64,000 nucleotides of DNA from Symsagittifera roscoffensis (taxonomy: Eukaryota; Xenacoelomorpha; Acoela; Convolutidae), in assembly GCF_963678635.1 (NCBI RefSeq), contig NC_087063.1, positions 34,572,540-34,636,539 on the forward strand, in the 5' to 3' direction. A model generated the notes under the pieces. That model was not told the DNA's origin. It saw nothing but the letters and a program-made list of their open reading frames with translations, and did not search any database. Each line of letters opens with the position of its first letter. The stretch's first letter is position 1. This document shows, one piece after another, positions 12,721 to 24,081 of the stretch. The position numbers were made by a program, and so were the translations under genes.

Positions 12721-14297
12721 TGAGCTCAACTCTTTACCAGTCTCTGGCTCGCAAGTTAGTGGACGGAAATCTGTAAAGTCATTTGACACATATAGTACGA
12801 GCTACGAGACTGAGCCAGATGACTGCTCCTTAAAAACACCAATTACGGGCCGCAAAAAATATTGAGTCACCAGTATGAATCAGCTTTGCTCCTAACTGTC
12901 ATAGGTTTTTGTTTGGCTGTAGTACCAGCCCGATTCTTGATTGCTTGCAGTAATCGAAATAATGCACTGCTCGAAAGCTTATTCTCTATCTCTTTCACGA
13001 TACGCTGAAATGTCTGTCGGTTAAATCAAGAAAAAACAACATAAACAGAAAATCCAAAACCGCAAGATTGAACACAATTATTAAAAAAGAGATTGAAAAC
13101 AGGATTTTGGAATGAAAAATGCATAAACAGATGCTAAATGAATTTAAGCAAATTGGAAAATTGATAGTGAATTTCTTATTTTTAACGCTGAGCAACTGGT
13201 TCAGAAGCTCTCGTTCATTCCAAAGGGCTGAGAAAATATTCGAAAGGGCTTGTTCATAAATTCGACTTCTCAGCGTTTTGAGCCTTGATTATACTTACAA
13301 TGGTTGATTATATGCTCTTCAGTTCCGCATTGGTTTTTGTCCGTTCGCAGTAATACATTGCGATTGATTAGCTCAATACTGCGTAGACAACTATTATTGA
13401 ACAATACTATCGCGTGAGTCAAGTGCCTTTTTATTATGGAGCGATGCCGAGATCAATAATCCAGCAAGAAGTTTTCCAAGAAAATGTATTATAATATCTG
13501 AAATAAACGGACTAAAATGCGAAACAGAAAACAACCAGAGTTGACTGTGCGCTAAGGTTGACATCGAGTAGTCCTTTTAGCCAAATCGTACTTAAAGTCT
13601 TCAAAAGGTTCCCGTTTTTTACATAAGCGAAAATTCATAAAACGGATCGAAAAAGTAAATCTACACTTTTGCAACTACCTTTACTGCGTCCTATTCACTG
13701 TGATTTCTTCTCAACGAGGTCTGTTAGTCCTCGAAAGCTAATTCTAAGGCATCAAACATAAACAGAAATTGGCGTCATTCTCTTTTGGATTCTTTTGAGT
13801 ACGCCACTGTTATAATGTTGGCAGTGGTCTTACATGCTTCGAAAAGTGGAGATGAGTTTGATGATGCTCCTGATGCCAGGGTTCTTGATAATTTTTGAAG
13901 TTCCTAATTGTTTTGAAGGTTAAAAACACCAAAAGGTGAATATTGGTGTAACATTAGTTTGTTTTAAGAAAAGAAACTTGAGCATGCTGCACCTTTTTTC
14001 CACTCACGGTTTTTCTTGAAGACTCGTAGAACTAACATCTGCTGCTACCGCAATCTGATGACTGCGTTGCAGTGCTAATGCTCTTTTTCGCTCAAGATTG
14101 TCATTTTCCAATGTAGCTTCATCGATCGTTTCTGAAACAAGTCTTTGCACTGTTCGCTCATTGTTTGTCAGTTCTTTTCTGCTATTTCGTCCAGAATTTT
14201 GGCGCCAACAAATTTTCGATCATTATTTGATGCTACTGAATACCGATTCAACAGTTTTTGCGCCATACTTTTCTCGGCCAACGAAGAAACATATATC
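12721..14297. other. AT-rich DNA, nothing recognised
   Basis: No motif-bearing frame, RNA gene or transposon terminus was seen on either strand. Confidence 0.5.
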
Positions 14298-14600
14298 GGT
14301 TCAGGTCGAATCGTATGCCGCATTGTATGTCGATTTGTAAGTTAATTTGCGTGTCGATCCATATGTCGATTGGTCTCTTCGATTCGTACTTCGGTTTGTG
14401 TCGATTCGTATGTAGGTTAGTTTGTCTGTCGAATCGTATCTAGATTAGTTTGTCTGTCGAATCGTATGTCGGTTTGTGTCTATTCGTATGTCGGTTTGTG
14501 TCAATTCGTATGTCGATTTATGTCATTTCTTATGTCGTTTTGTTTGTTCTTTCTTACGTCGAACCGTATTTCGATTCTTGTATCGCTTTGTATTTCGGAT
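14298..14600. repeat. Minisatellite of TTCGTATGTCGGTTTGTGTC-like units
   Basis: About a dozen degenerate 20-24 bp units alternating (A/T)TTCGTATGTCG and (A/G)TTTGTGTC. All three frames stay open across it and give Cys/Val/Arg-rich repeats, which explains the overlapping short ORFs here; none is likely to be a gene. Confidence 0.7.
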
Positions 14601-14989
14601 TGGATTCAGCGGATTCGGATTTGATCAAAATGATATTCAGGGGTCTGAAATAAAGAGTTTCAGTACTGAATGAATTAAGAAGATTTTCAAATTGAAATCA
14701 AAAATTTTGCGGTAATGAATGAAGGCAGAAGATCTTTTTTAGAATATCTACTTGATTGCGCAATTAACATTTTGCTTAATCAGAAAACTATTTTTAAATA
14801 AAAAATAGCTCGACCAATTTTGGGTTCAGCTTCAGAGCCAGCAGATAGACTTCATTGACAACTAAAGAGTCATTAATTGTTTCGATAGTTTTTCTAGGCA
14901 AGCAATTAAAATTAACTAATTGTTTCTAGGCAAGTAACTAATTGTTTTTTTTGAGTTTTTTTTTCTGCTGACTAATTGCGATTCGAGTG

Positions 14990-15205
14990 TTAGAATTCAC
15001 AATCTGTGAATAAAAAACGCTCCTCAAATGGTTTAATATGCTAAATGAAGGAGATCACTTAATTCAACTATTATGTTTACTACCTAGTAAGTACCTAGAT
15101 GAATAGTTACAGAGATCAGAGGGTGGGGCGAAAAATGGAATACATGAAAAGATGGTGATCTCTTTTTTCTGTTATATGGCCCATAACTCTGCTCACTCAT
15201 AATTA
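14990..15205. repeat. Dispersed repeat family D, copy 2
   Basis: The left part matches 12400-12520. The right part (AGGTGGGG-type block, AAAATGGAATACATGAAA, TATGGCC(C/T)ATAA and TCTGCTCACTCA) matches 15985-16135. A truncated or rearranged copy of the same family. Confidence 0.6.
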
Positions 15206-15779
15206 AAACATACATATTTTGAGAAAAATGCGTCTTGGTTAAGCAATCTTCCTCCGCCTCGCATTGTCCGACTCTGAAAATCCTTGTTCGTATGATGATT
15301 GGAAGTTTCTTGAGCTTGGCCCATATGTTCCAGGGAGTTTGTATAAATTGAATCACTACAATTTTTGGCTTTTTGATTTATTTTAGTTCAAAGGGGCCAA
15401 TCCTTGTTCCACAAGATGAGCACCAAAAATTGATAGTAGAATTTAGCCCACTTCTTGTAATCTAAAGCGTTAAAACCACCTCTTGTTCTTTACACTGGCT
15501 ACCTTAGTGGTGATACTCCGAGGGTATTTTCATGGAGTTTTGAGACTAGAATTGGGTAGAGGGTTTGTAACACCCTTACAGAACTAACCTACATATGTTT
15601 ATTTTCTTTGGGGTGTAAACAACTTCATTTTCCATACTGCTTTGAATAGATCTTCAGTTTCGATGCTAGTTTCCTTCACTTCTTCCTTGTCAGTGATCGG
15701 AGTCAGTGCACAACTTCCAGAAAAAGAGACTGCACTGACTTTGCCAACTTTGAATGTTCCTCCTGTCGAGACAGTAGTG

Positions 15780-16135
15780 AAATGAAAATATTCCTTTTTG
15801 GCTCCAGGTCTGATCAAATTTTTACTCAAAACGCTGAATGGCAATTATTTTGTCAGGTTACATATCATCAGTTATTTTTTGGGCCATTTTCCAAGGATCC
15901 GTTTACATACATCGATTAATCATGCAAATGGCATCCGGACGAACGCATTGAATGTCTTCGATGCTGACCAGTGACGTCTTGGGATCACTCATTCCAACTA
16001 ACATGATTGCTACCCAGTAACTACCTAGGTGAATAGTTACAGAAACCAAAGGGTGGGGCAAAAAATGGAATACATGAAATGATGCGGGGCTCGTTTTCTG
16101 CTGTATGGCCTATAATTCTGCTCACTCAAAAAAGT
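15780..16135. repeat. Dispersed repeat family D, copy 3
   Basis: Combines the central block of copy 1 (GAATGTCTTCGATGCTGACCA) with the terminal block of copy 2 (CCTAGGTGAATAGTTACAGA, GGTGGGGCAAAAAATGG). The order of blocks across the three copies gives a consensus of roughly 500 bp or more. No protein motif was seen. Confidence 0.6.
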
Positions 16136-17029
16136 AAGGGAAATTTACATTGAATATGACCGTGTAAAACGAAGACAAATTGAAATAATCTTGTTATATC
16201 TCTTGTGTTGTGAGGTTATAAGCTTGGAATATTAGGCTAATTGTAGTGTTCAATTCCCAATTGTTAAATTCCATCACCCTACACACACTAATTTGAGGGC
16301 GAGTTTTTTAAAATTGTCCCCCATGCAGAAAATATGTTTTCCCCTCTAAAATATTGGCAATTATTTTTTCCGAAGTTCAAATCACAAATCAAAAGATTTT
16401 TTAAGTTCGAATCTCAAAAGTTGACTCCATTCTGAATTGAATCGACATATGTAATGGCGCCGTACAGTTCAAACAGTACAGTTCATAACTTAATGCGATA
16501 ATCTCCATATACTTACCGACAACATAAAACGAACATGGAACCTAAAAATTTAATAACAAATAGGGAAAACCTCAAATAGTGACAAAAGCTCCTTGCACTT
16601 CATGTTTCAACTGTGCTTCAAAATTATTGTCTTAAAAACATAAATAGAACTAAATTTTTTGTAAATAAGCTGATGCCGAAAGTAAATATGTTTTTTTAAA
16701 AATGTAAAATATTTTTGATCAGCAAAAGTGTTTTTAAGTTTAGGTCTAAATGTCAACAAGAAATTGAGGCACTGGTTTCACATCCTAAAGGGGTATATTC
16801 ACGAATTTGATATGGTAATGCTCCAAGATTTGATCCCGGAGTCTAATCCTGGGTTTCAAGGAGTTTGGTCCTAATTTCGCAGAGCATTCTTTTTTTTATC
16901 AGTTTGAGAATTGACTGTTTTGCCGGCTCCTCCAACCTTAATGAAAATTGCATTCGGAACCAGCAGAAAGACGACCAAGACTAGGAGGAAGACGAGCCAG
17001 ACGACGAACAAAAAGAGCCGTATAGAAAT

Positions 17030-17107
17030 GAGCCGGTAGCAACGACCTGGTGCACGCTAAAGCCAAAGGAGCCGGATGCGACAACCTGGTGCAAGCAGTA
17101 ATCAAAC
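17030..17107. repeat. 39-bp tandem duplication
   Basis: Two adjacent imperfect copies of GAGCCGG(T/A)(A/T)GC(A/G)AC(G/A)ACCTGGTGCA followed by GC-containing tails, in a locally GC-richer patch. Confidence 0.5.
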
Positions 17108-18596
17108 GAGGACGAGCACTAACATATGACGAGTATTTGCAAATGACGAATAAATGCCGGAGAAGGAACTCGTAGTGTTCATTTAGGTTGCAGGAGACAA
17201 AAATGCCCTGTTTTTTTGCTAATTTCCTAAGTATAAGTGTCCACGATTATGCAATTAATTCATCATTGTTTTAGCCCTCCGACTCACCAAATGACGACGA
17301 AATCTGCTTGCGTACTGCTTCACTGTTGGTAATGCTGGTACTTTAGGTACTGCTTCAAGAATGACAAGTACTGACAAGAAACATACCTCAAAAGTCGCTG
17401 GCCAGTTGCCCATCGGTGCGCCAGCTTTGCCAATTAAGATGGTAACACTTCTCGATGTACCTCTTGACCGCTTCTGAGACCAGATCCACTTCATCTCGCA
17501 TCAGAGTTTGTTTCACCAATTCCTCTATCAGGGTTCAATTTGCCACTTCATCTAGTTGACGCAGATCTACGACTTCCACTGGTACAAAAACACAAAACAT
17601 GCAAAACGTGAGACCTCGGAAAAAAAAGAATTTGGCCGTGGTTTCAAACAACTCCTGCAGCACGAGTGCCAGTCAGATTGATATGTTTCTTCCAAGTGTC
17701 AATGTCGAATTGAGAGAGAGACTTTCAAAAGTAAGCTTTTGGGCCTAGAATTAGCTCAGAGTCGTTTTAATTATTTTTGGATCATCTTTTTTTCTGTATT
17801 TTCTCTATTTTGTTAGATCATGCCTGCCTCAAGTCTGATCGATCGTGTCTGCGGTTGATCTTGTCGGTTGTATCCAGTCAAACTGGTTTATTGTCCAACA
17901 AGGAGCCTTGTTAGTTCCATCGACTAAATTAATCAAGGGTTTCAAAGGCTCACTAACAGGGCCGGTAGATATTTACAGCTTTGAAAACCAAATGTATGGG
18001 AGCAATTTCATCGACGAAATTTTGAAAGAATAACCTGAGGAACTGAGAGGTAAGCAGTGCCGCTTTATAACTAAATTAAAATTTATTTATATGTAATAAT
18101 GTAAGCATTTATAACTAAAATGTAGTCAGTTTGTAGGGTAATTAGAATCCACTTCCTCACTGAGTCCAGTTTTCAACTGATTTTAACTTCGACATTTTGT
18201 TCAACCTTAGGAACACATACGATTAGTTGAGCCAGCTGATGTTCAATTCTCGTTCCAAAAAAAATGGTTCCGTTTTCCTAAAACATCCTTGATGTTGATG
18301 TTTTCTGGTAGGCCACCACGAAATTTTCTGCGTCAAAAGAAGTCAAGGATGTGTCGTTGGGACAGAAATATAAAAGGAATTTGGAGCAGACAGAAGTACC
18401 GACGAAGGATCCAATCTACCTATTGTTATCGCAAGCTGGCGAAGTAACACATTTCACCAGAATTTCTCCGGTACATCTGTTATGTACATTTTAGTGAAAA
18501 GTAAAACAAAACTAAAAACGGCTTTAAGGCATTTTTCTAGGCTTTAAGGCATTTAATCGATGGTCACGTTGGTCAACAATATGCAAATATTCAACG

Positions 18597-18724
18597 AATA
18601 CCTGATGTGGCAATCTTTGGGTTGGAAACCGATGTTTCCTGGGGATGTTCTGACGGAGGATGTTCTGACAAATATCTGATGCGGCAATCTTTGGGTTGAA
18701 AGCCGATATTTCCCGCGGATCTTC
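18597..18724. repeat. Tandem duplication of about 75 bp
   Basis: Two copies of (T)ACCTGATGTGGCAATCTTTG / TATCTGATGCGGCAATCTTTG followed by GGGTTG-AA-CCGAT-TTTCC, with GGATGTTCTGAC between them. The minus-strand open frame here is a by-product. Confidence 0.5.
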
Positions 18725-19725
18725 TGATGCTACCCTGCTTTTCCGCTCCTTCGATCCAAATTGACTTTTCCCAATCCGCTTTTTTCAGTAGTTCTGTCAA
18801 TTGACATCAGTCCTGTCAAATGGTGCATATAAAAATTTAATAGCAATTTCCTCAGAAACATTTTTGAAAAAATGTCTCAGAAACGACATTATACGAGTTT
18901 TTCTACGGTTTCGCGTGCCTGATAAGGGTGTTTTTTTTTGAATCAAGTGGTGCACAGCTCTCAATTCTGACTCTTGAGATCTGAGATAATCGAATGCGCT
19001 TAGTAATAGGGCATCAAGTAACGTAGCTTATGCATGAGATGTAGTGAGAAGAGGTATAGATGACAAATGGTGGCCTTCTGTAATATTCTATCTAAACCTG
19101 CAAGCCAAGTGTATTATCAAAAACTTGATAAGCCGATACAAGAGCTTGAAAAATTTTCAGAAAGACAGGATAGACCATTTAGTAACTTGGGTGACAGGTC
19201 TGTCACAAAATAAAAAGAAGTTATTATGCCGGAAACATTTTTTGCAGGAAATCTCAAGTTTTGGACTATAACAACCGGTACGAGACAAGTTTAATGAATT
19301 TTTTCACTTGCTGATACTGATAGTTTTTTGTCTGAGCTGAAGTTATTAGAAAACTTGGAGAAAACTATGCAAAATTGAAGCAGCAGCAAAAAAATTTGCT
19401 ATGAATGTGAAACAGACACCCTCTGACAAAGGAAACGGAGAAGCTAGAAATTATTTGAAGGACAACGTTCTCCTGGCTGTTCGATTTGATTTTGAGGTAA
19501 GTTTTTTGTAATGAGAAAGGAGACAAATGAGAAGAAACTAAACGATTTTTGCAGGCAGAACAATTTGGTGAGAGGAAGAATCTGACTGACAGTGTTGTCG
19601 AAAAAACTGAAAAAAGATCGACACAACGAACTATTTGAAATGAAAAAGAGAGACGAAGGGCTGTTTCCTAGGTTACAATGAACGGGTGCGCAGCAGGCTA
19701 GGCTGTAGGGTTTAGCTTAAGTATA

Positions 19726-19972
19726 CAACTTTTTCCGGTCCTTTGTTTACTTGGTAGCTCATATGACCATCTAAATGAAGAAAGTGGCAAAACACTATGA
19801 TAAACATGAGGGCGCTGTTTAAGAAGAAGAAGAAGAAGAAGAAGAAAGAAGTAATTTTTTTTGAAGTTTTTGGTCCTACAACTTTTTCCGGTCCTTTGCT
19901 TACTTGGTAGCTCATATGACCATCTAAATGAAGAAAGTGGCAAAACACTATGATAAAAATGAGGGCGCTGTT

Positions 19973-20003
<31 letters not shown>

Positions 20004-20294
20004 AAGAAAGAAGTAATTCCCTTAAATAATAAATTAAGGCAAAAATAAAAACAAAAGTATCAATTCGAGACAATTTGAGCAGGTGCACTTCAAGGGTAAT
20101 TCCCTTAAATAATAAATTAAGGCAAAAATAAAAACAAAAGTATCAATTCGAGACAGTTTGAGCAGGTTTTTTCAATTTTTTTTTGAAGTTTTTGGTCCTA
20201 CAACTTTTTCCGGTTTTTTATTTACTTGGTAGCTCAAATGACCATCTAAATGAAGAAAGTGGCAAAACACTATGATAAAAATGAGGGCGCTGTT

Positions 20295-20325
<31 letters not shown>

Positions 20326-20370
20326 AAGAAGAAAGAAGTAATTCCCTTAAATAATAAATTAAGGCAAAAA
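19726..20370. repeat. Three tandem copies of a SINE-like module ending in (GAA)n
   Basis: Each unit reads CAACTTTTTCCGGTCCTTTG, then GGTAGCTCATATGACC, then AGTGGCAAAACACTATGATA, then GAGGGCGCTGTTTAAG, then (AAG)n, then TAATTCCCTTAAATAATAAA. Units begin near 19726, 19853 and 20173, and the post-microsatellite tail occurs once more alone at 20096-20166. The (GAA)n tracts (19821-19850, 19974-20012, 20296-20339) differ in length. The fixed 5' part plus a 3' microsatellite suggests a SINE or a LINE 3' end, though no RNA polymerase III A/B boxes were recognised. The tail module reappears inside the LINE graveyard near 21938 and 31965. Confidence 0.65.
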
Positions 20371-20589
20371 AACTTTAAAACAAACAAAACACGAGTTAAA
20401 AACATCTAGTAGCCTGTCATTAAATCAATAATATAATTGAAAACATAAATTTTCAAAAATCATTCTGGTTACTTTTTTGGTAATCGAAATCTAAATCAAG
20501 CAAACATTCGTAAATTCATAATTTCGATTTTATCAAAAACTGTTTATTTTTCTCATTTTGAGCTAATGATATGGTACACTTTTTTTTTA

Positions 20590-21240
20590 CTTATTTGAAC
20601 TATATATAAACGACTTACCAGATAACTTGAATCTAGTTGACTCTTTTGGATATGCTGATGACTTTAAGGTTATAGCAACAACTCAAACAGAAATGAACTA
20701 TGCCCTACGAAAATTGAAAATTGGTGTAGTAAAAACCAAATGCGTCTAAATACCGGAAAATGTACTCTCGTTAATTTCAAAAACGAGCTGGAAGATCAAA
20801 TTAATGGAATTAACCTAAAAATCGAAACTGAACAAGAGGATCTATGAATTTGGTAACACCCACTCTCTCATAGAATGTAAATGCGTCAGTAACGCACTAC
20901 TCGAAATCAATCCTCCGAGCAAATGGAAAGGTTCAGCGAACGGCGACCAAATGGATGCTTAACTCACATATCCCATATAAGTGTAGACTGCAAAAATTAA
21001 GAATGCTTCCGCTGTCTCTGTACACTGAAAAGCATGACCTCCTGTTTATTTCTATAGTTCGCAATAACTACGAAATTGACATTAACCAGTATGCCGAAAA
21101 CACCAAAAGCTCAACGAGACAAAATGAAAGAAACGAATATCAAATGACGAAAACTCGCCTTAAGAAAACCAACTCGAATAATATGTCCATGTGGAAACTG
21201 TAACCCAAATGGAAAACTCAGAACTAATTTACACTAAAAC
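20590..21240 (+). pseudogene. LINE-A reverse transcriptase, C-terminal fragment (copy 1)
   Basis: Starts abruptly at YINDLPDNLNLV, preceding motif C GYADDFKVI, and runs through a frameshift to 21203 (LRMLPLSLYTEKHDLLFISI). Immediately after, in another frame, comes a CPCGNCNPNGK cysteine motif that is probably the true C terminus; the clearer copy lies at 31208. The 5' end is truncated into T-rich sequence at about 20590. It is CR1-like by its resemblance to the fuller LINE-B copy. Confidence 0.7.
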
Positions 21241-21262
21241 TACATTTTGGGTGCAAACCCAT

Positions 21263-21302
21263 GGGATAACAATGGGAATGTGGGACATGGGAAAATTATG
21301 GG
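21263..21302 (+). promoter_or_regulatory. G-tract cluster (possible G-quadruplex) in LINE-A 3' UTR, copy 1
   Basis: Five GGG tracts at 21263, 21274, 21282, 21289 and 21300, separated by loops of 8, 5, 4 and 8 nt, just after the RT stop. The same five tracts occur in every LINE-A 3' end in the window. The 8-nt loops exceed the strict 1-7 consensus, so folding is an inference. Confidence 0.45.
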
Positions 21303-21351
21303 ACTGATTTTTTATTTTGGAACCTATGAATACGCATCTGAAATTTGTTCA

Positions 21352-21430
21352 AATTTTCGGCACTGCTGAACAAAATTTTCATTTTTGGCACTGTTGAACA
21401 AAGTTTTCATTTTCGGCACTGTTGTACTGC
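21352..21430. repeat. 28-bp tandem repeat at the junction of LINE-A 3' end and inverted EN fragment
   Basis: About 2.7 copies of a unit reading TTTTCATTTTCGGCACTG then TTGAACAAAG. The same array follows each LINE-A 3' end (31380, 40680 and 42195 regions). Confidence 0.7.
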
Positions 21431-21651
21431 CCCGATAAATCCACAACTTTTTTACCAGGAGCAGCACTCAATGACATGTCAGTAAAGCAAAGATTGAGAA
21501 TGTTACTCGAGGAATGTGTGGTGGAATCCATAACTTGTTCCAAAGCAACATTCGGAATATACTCGAGGGTTTCCGCAGAATCCTTGCTGGAAGCTAGATC
21601 ACCGTCACAGTCAATATCCGGCATTTTAAAGTCACCGGCAATATCCGGCAT
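21379..21651 (-). pseudogene. Inverted APE-type endonuclease fragment of a LINE (copy 1)
   Basis: On the minus strand GDFKMPDIDCD matches the GDFN-P-IDW block of APE-type LINE endonucleases (the Asn of the catalytic D/N pair reads Lys). It is followed by LEQVMDSTTHSSSNILNLCF, equivalent to the conserved Q-V-PTR-LDL block, and KVVDLSGQYNS, where the SDH block would be expected. It is cut off on both sides, joins the plus-strand LINE-A RT fragment at about 21660, and is clearly inactive. Confidence 0.65.
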
Positions 21652-21659
21652 TTTAAAGA

Positions 21660-21940
21660 AAAGAGTGCGATATCATCTTCATAACTCTCAATATGGTTTT
21701 GGTAAAAAACGTTCAGCAATTACCCAACTCCTTGCTTTTTTGCATCAAGTATACCTAAATTATGATGACCAAACGACCAAAAATATAACAGCGCTCTATC
21801 TAGATTTTGAAAAAGTTTTTGACTGCGTTCCGCATCAACTTTAAATGCATAAATTGAAGTGTTATGGTTTTGGAGGAAAAGCAATTCAACTAACAGCCTC
21901 TTACTTATTTCTTCAAAAACAGTATGTGCAAATCAGGGCG
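21660..21940 (+). pseudogene. LINE-A RT internal fragment (copy 1)
   Basis: Encodes HNSQYGFGKKRSAITQLLAF, then LYLDFEKVFDCVPHQL (motif A region), a stop, then CYGFGGKAIQL and LFLQKQYVQI, where it is cut by GGGCGCTGTTTAAG and (GAA)n. The left joint occurs at AAAGAAAAGAGTGCGA, a word shared with the uninterrupted RT at 30270, so the joint is a duplication breakpoint. Confidence 0.7.
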
Positions 21941-21945
21941 CTGTT

Positions 21946-21976
<31 letters not shown>

Positions 21977-22080
21977 AAGAAAGAAGTAATTCCCTTAAAT
22001 AATAAATTAAGGCAAAAATAAAAACAAAAGTATCAATTCGAGACAGTTTGAGCAGGTGCACTTCAAGAGCCATGAACACG
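21940..22080. repeat. (GAA)n tail module, copy inside LINE fragment
   Basis: GGGCGCTGTTTAAG, then (AAG)n at 21948-21986, then TAATTCCCTTAAATAATAAA, matching the last part of the 19.7-20.4 kb SINE-like units. It interrupts the LINE-A RT in the middle of its coding sequence. Confidence 0.65.
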
Positions 22081-22113
22081 AGTTCACTTGATCAAAAGTT
22101 GACACAGTTCTCT

Positions 22114-23395
22114 CTAAAAGAAGTTCCTTAACTCGAGGGGAGCGAAGATGTCTACACCAAGACAGATCAACTCGTTGACCGATTTCTCAACGCGATGAAA
22201 GAAGAACTTCTCAGACTGACACTTCTTTGCTGTTTGAATTGTGCAGAGGATGGATGATTTCCGGCTGGTGGTCATATTAAAAAAAAGCAGAAAATGGCAA
22301 TTCTGGCAATTCTGTAAGAACCTGTAAAATTTTGTGGAGCAGTAACACATCGTTAAAAATTGGATGGTAACAGATAGGCAGAGTTTTTGTGAAAAATAAC
22401 TAGTCTTTATAGGGTATTGAACCAATAACCCATTTCAGACACTTTCGATTGAAACTTTCAAGTTTTCGGAAATAAAATAATGAAGGAAACCAAACAGGGT
22501 ATGCATTAAAAATGATACTCTTTATACACATGTTAACAAAAATGAACTTGGTGGTTTAAGAGACAGTGAAATCAAAATTGCGCCTGATCAACTGAAGTGA
22601 CTTGTTACATGATAACAGCTTGTTATTGATATGTATCATCCAGTTCAAGCCATCAGAGACAAGTAAACCAAGGTCTTTTACTACTTTTGAAGCAGTTATG
22701 TCCTGGTCGTTGACCATTACATGACGAGGAAAATTGCCTTTGAAACCAATGAGACTGCACAAACCGTGATTGACCGATAAATCATTTGCAGTACACCAGT
22801 TGGTAAAAGAATCAATATCATGCTGTAGAGAAGTAATATCAGTGGAAAACAGCTTTGAATCGTCAGCGAACAAATAACAACTGGAAAATTCTACACACTC
22901 TGACAGATCATTGATGAAACGAAGAAAAAGAAGCGGCCACAAGATGCTGCCTTGAGAAACGCCACTAGTAACAGGACGTGGATTGGATATTTGCGCATTT
23001 ATAAGAACACACTGTGATCGGTTACAGAGATACGACAAAAAAGTAACAAGAAATCATGATCAAAACCATACATTGATAGCTTGTTTAGAATGATATCACG
23101 ACGAACAGAATCAAAGGTTCTACTAAATTCAAAATAATTAGCAGCAGAAGGAACGTTGAAATCACTAGTGTGGTATACTTCATCAAGAAACGATAACAAC
23201 TGTGTTACAGTTGATCGCTGTTTTCTGAAACCATGCTGAGAATTTGACAAATGTTTTCCAATCATTCAGAAACGAACACTCGCATGACTTTCGGACTACT
23301 GCTCGTGGTGCTATCATAATCGGCATTCATAGAGTTTTTTCATCTTCAAGCTCGCAGTAACACGTGAATGATCAGATAAATTGGGGGCGTTCAAC
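22114..23395 (-). pseudogene. LINE-C endonuclease end plus reverse transcriptase (copy 1)
   Basis: Minus strand, 5' to 3': an endonuclease remnant NLSDHSRVTASLKM (SDH block, near 23385-23340), then RT from 23265 with NSQHGFRKQRSTVTQLLSFL, then YFEFSRTFDSV (motif A, catalytic Asp replaced by Glu), a frame change, VTSGVSQGSILWPLLFL (motif B, Gly of LGP replaced by Trp), and YLFADDSKLF (intact motif C) to 22556. A further shifted part ends near 22114 with KFFFHRVEKSVNEL, the terminal block typical of CR1/Jockey-type elements. Several key residues and the region between EN and RT are lost. Confidence 0.75.
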
Positions 23396-23423
23396 ACAGC
23401 CGAAATACAACAGTGCCGAAAAA

Positions 23424-23562
23424 GGCGGGAAAATTTCAGAATAGTTTCAACTCATTTTCTAAAGAGCGGGAAATTACTGACGCTAATTAACGAAGAAAAT
23501 CACTCCAAATTTGGCGCCAAAATGTCTGCAACCGCAAATAAACAATTATTTTCGCGCCAAAA
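23424..23562. promoter_or_regulatory. Cluster of four E2F-like sites (copy 1)
   Basis: GGCGGGAAAA at 23424-23433, GCGGGAAAT at 23466-23474, the perfect palindrome TTTGGCGCCAAA at 23510-23521, and TTTTCGCGCCAAAA at 23549-23562, all matching the E2F/DP consensus TTTSSCGC within 140 bp of otherwise AT-rich DNA. The cluster lies between the truncated LINE-C and the R2-type LINE. Whether it was a promoter of a lost element or host gene is unknown. Confidence 0.4.
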
Positions 23563-24081
23563 CGTATAAGCTGCAAATTTTCTCGCTCAAAATTTTGTAA
23601 ACGATCGCTGTTTATTTTTTGATTGCCGCACTTAATATGTTGAAGTTTGGTGATTTCCCATAGGTTCCAATATTCATAGGTTCCAAAAAAAACAGTCGCA
23701 TAAGTTCCGAATTTTATCTACTTGAATTCGGATTGTTTGAAATTTGAGCCAACGAATTTATAGATTGTGTTTAACAGCATAAACTCAAGCTGCAGAATAG
23801 TGACCACAGCAGCCGCGCAAATGTATTGCGAGCTTGCCACCAAATGGTAGGAGTTTATACGAAATTTGAGCCGGTTATCGCCGCAAAGCGCTCACCTAGA
23901 CCGAGACTCGGCTAATTCAGTCTTTGACCAATACAAGCGAAGGGTTTTGAATTAACCATCGGTATAAAGTATAGAGAAATACTGAAAGTAGACAATCTAT
24001 GCTGGAATGATATTCGATGAGGAATAATTATTGACTGTGGCACAACATGTTTATGTCGGTGTCTCGGGTACTACAGGACGT
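23563..24081. other. Noncoding spacer between LINE-C and R2-type LINE
   Basis: Contains a short direct repeat CATAGGTTCCAA (near 23657 and 23676). No coding motif. The corresponding spacer in copy 2 is 33585-34104. Confidence 0.5.

Larger units (their letters stand above)
16136..19725. other. AT-rich DNA with small local duplications, no supported gene
   Basis: Short frames at 17255-17494 (minus), 17845-18033 and 19044-19271 (plus) lack recognisable motifs. Two local tandem duplications are listed separately. A host exon cannot be excluded but none is supported. Confidence 0.4.

Noticed and set aside
14098-14653. Overlapping Cys/Val-rich small proteins
   Set aside because: All three frames stay open because of the 20-24 bp minisatellite; no coding bias.
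16395-16430. tRNA gene suggested by a B-box-like GTTCGAATCTC
   Set aside because: No A box, acceptor stem or cloverleaf could be formed around it.
19698-20405. Minus-strand frames with Phe/Leu-rich tracts, looking like signal peptides or membrane segments
   Set aside because: They are translations of (GAA)n in the SINE-like repeats; the same peptide recurs in every unit.
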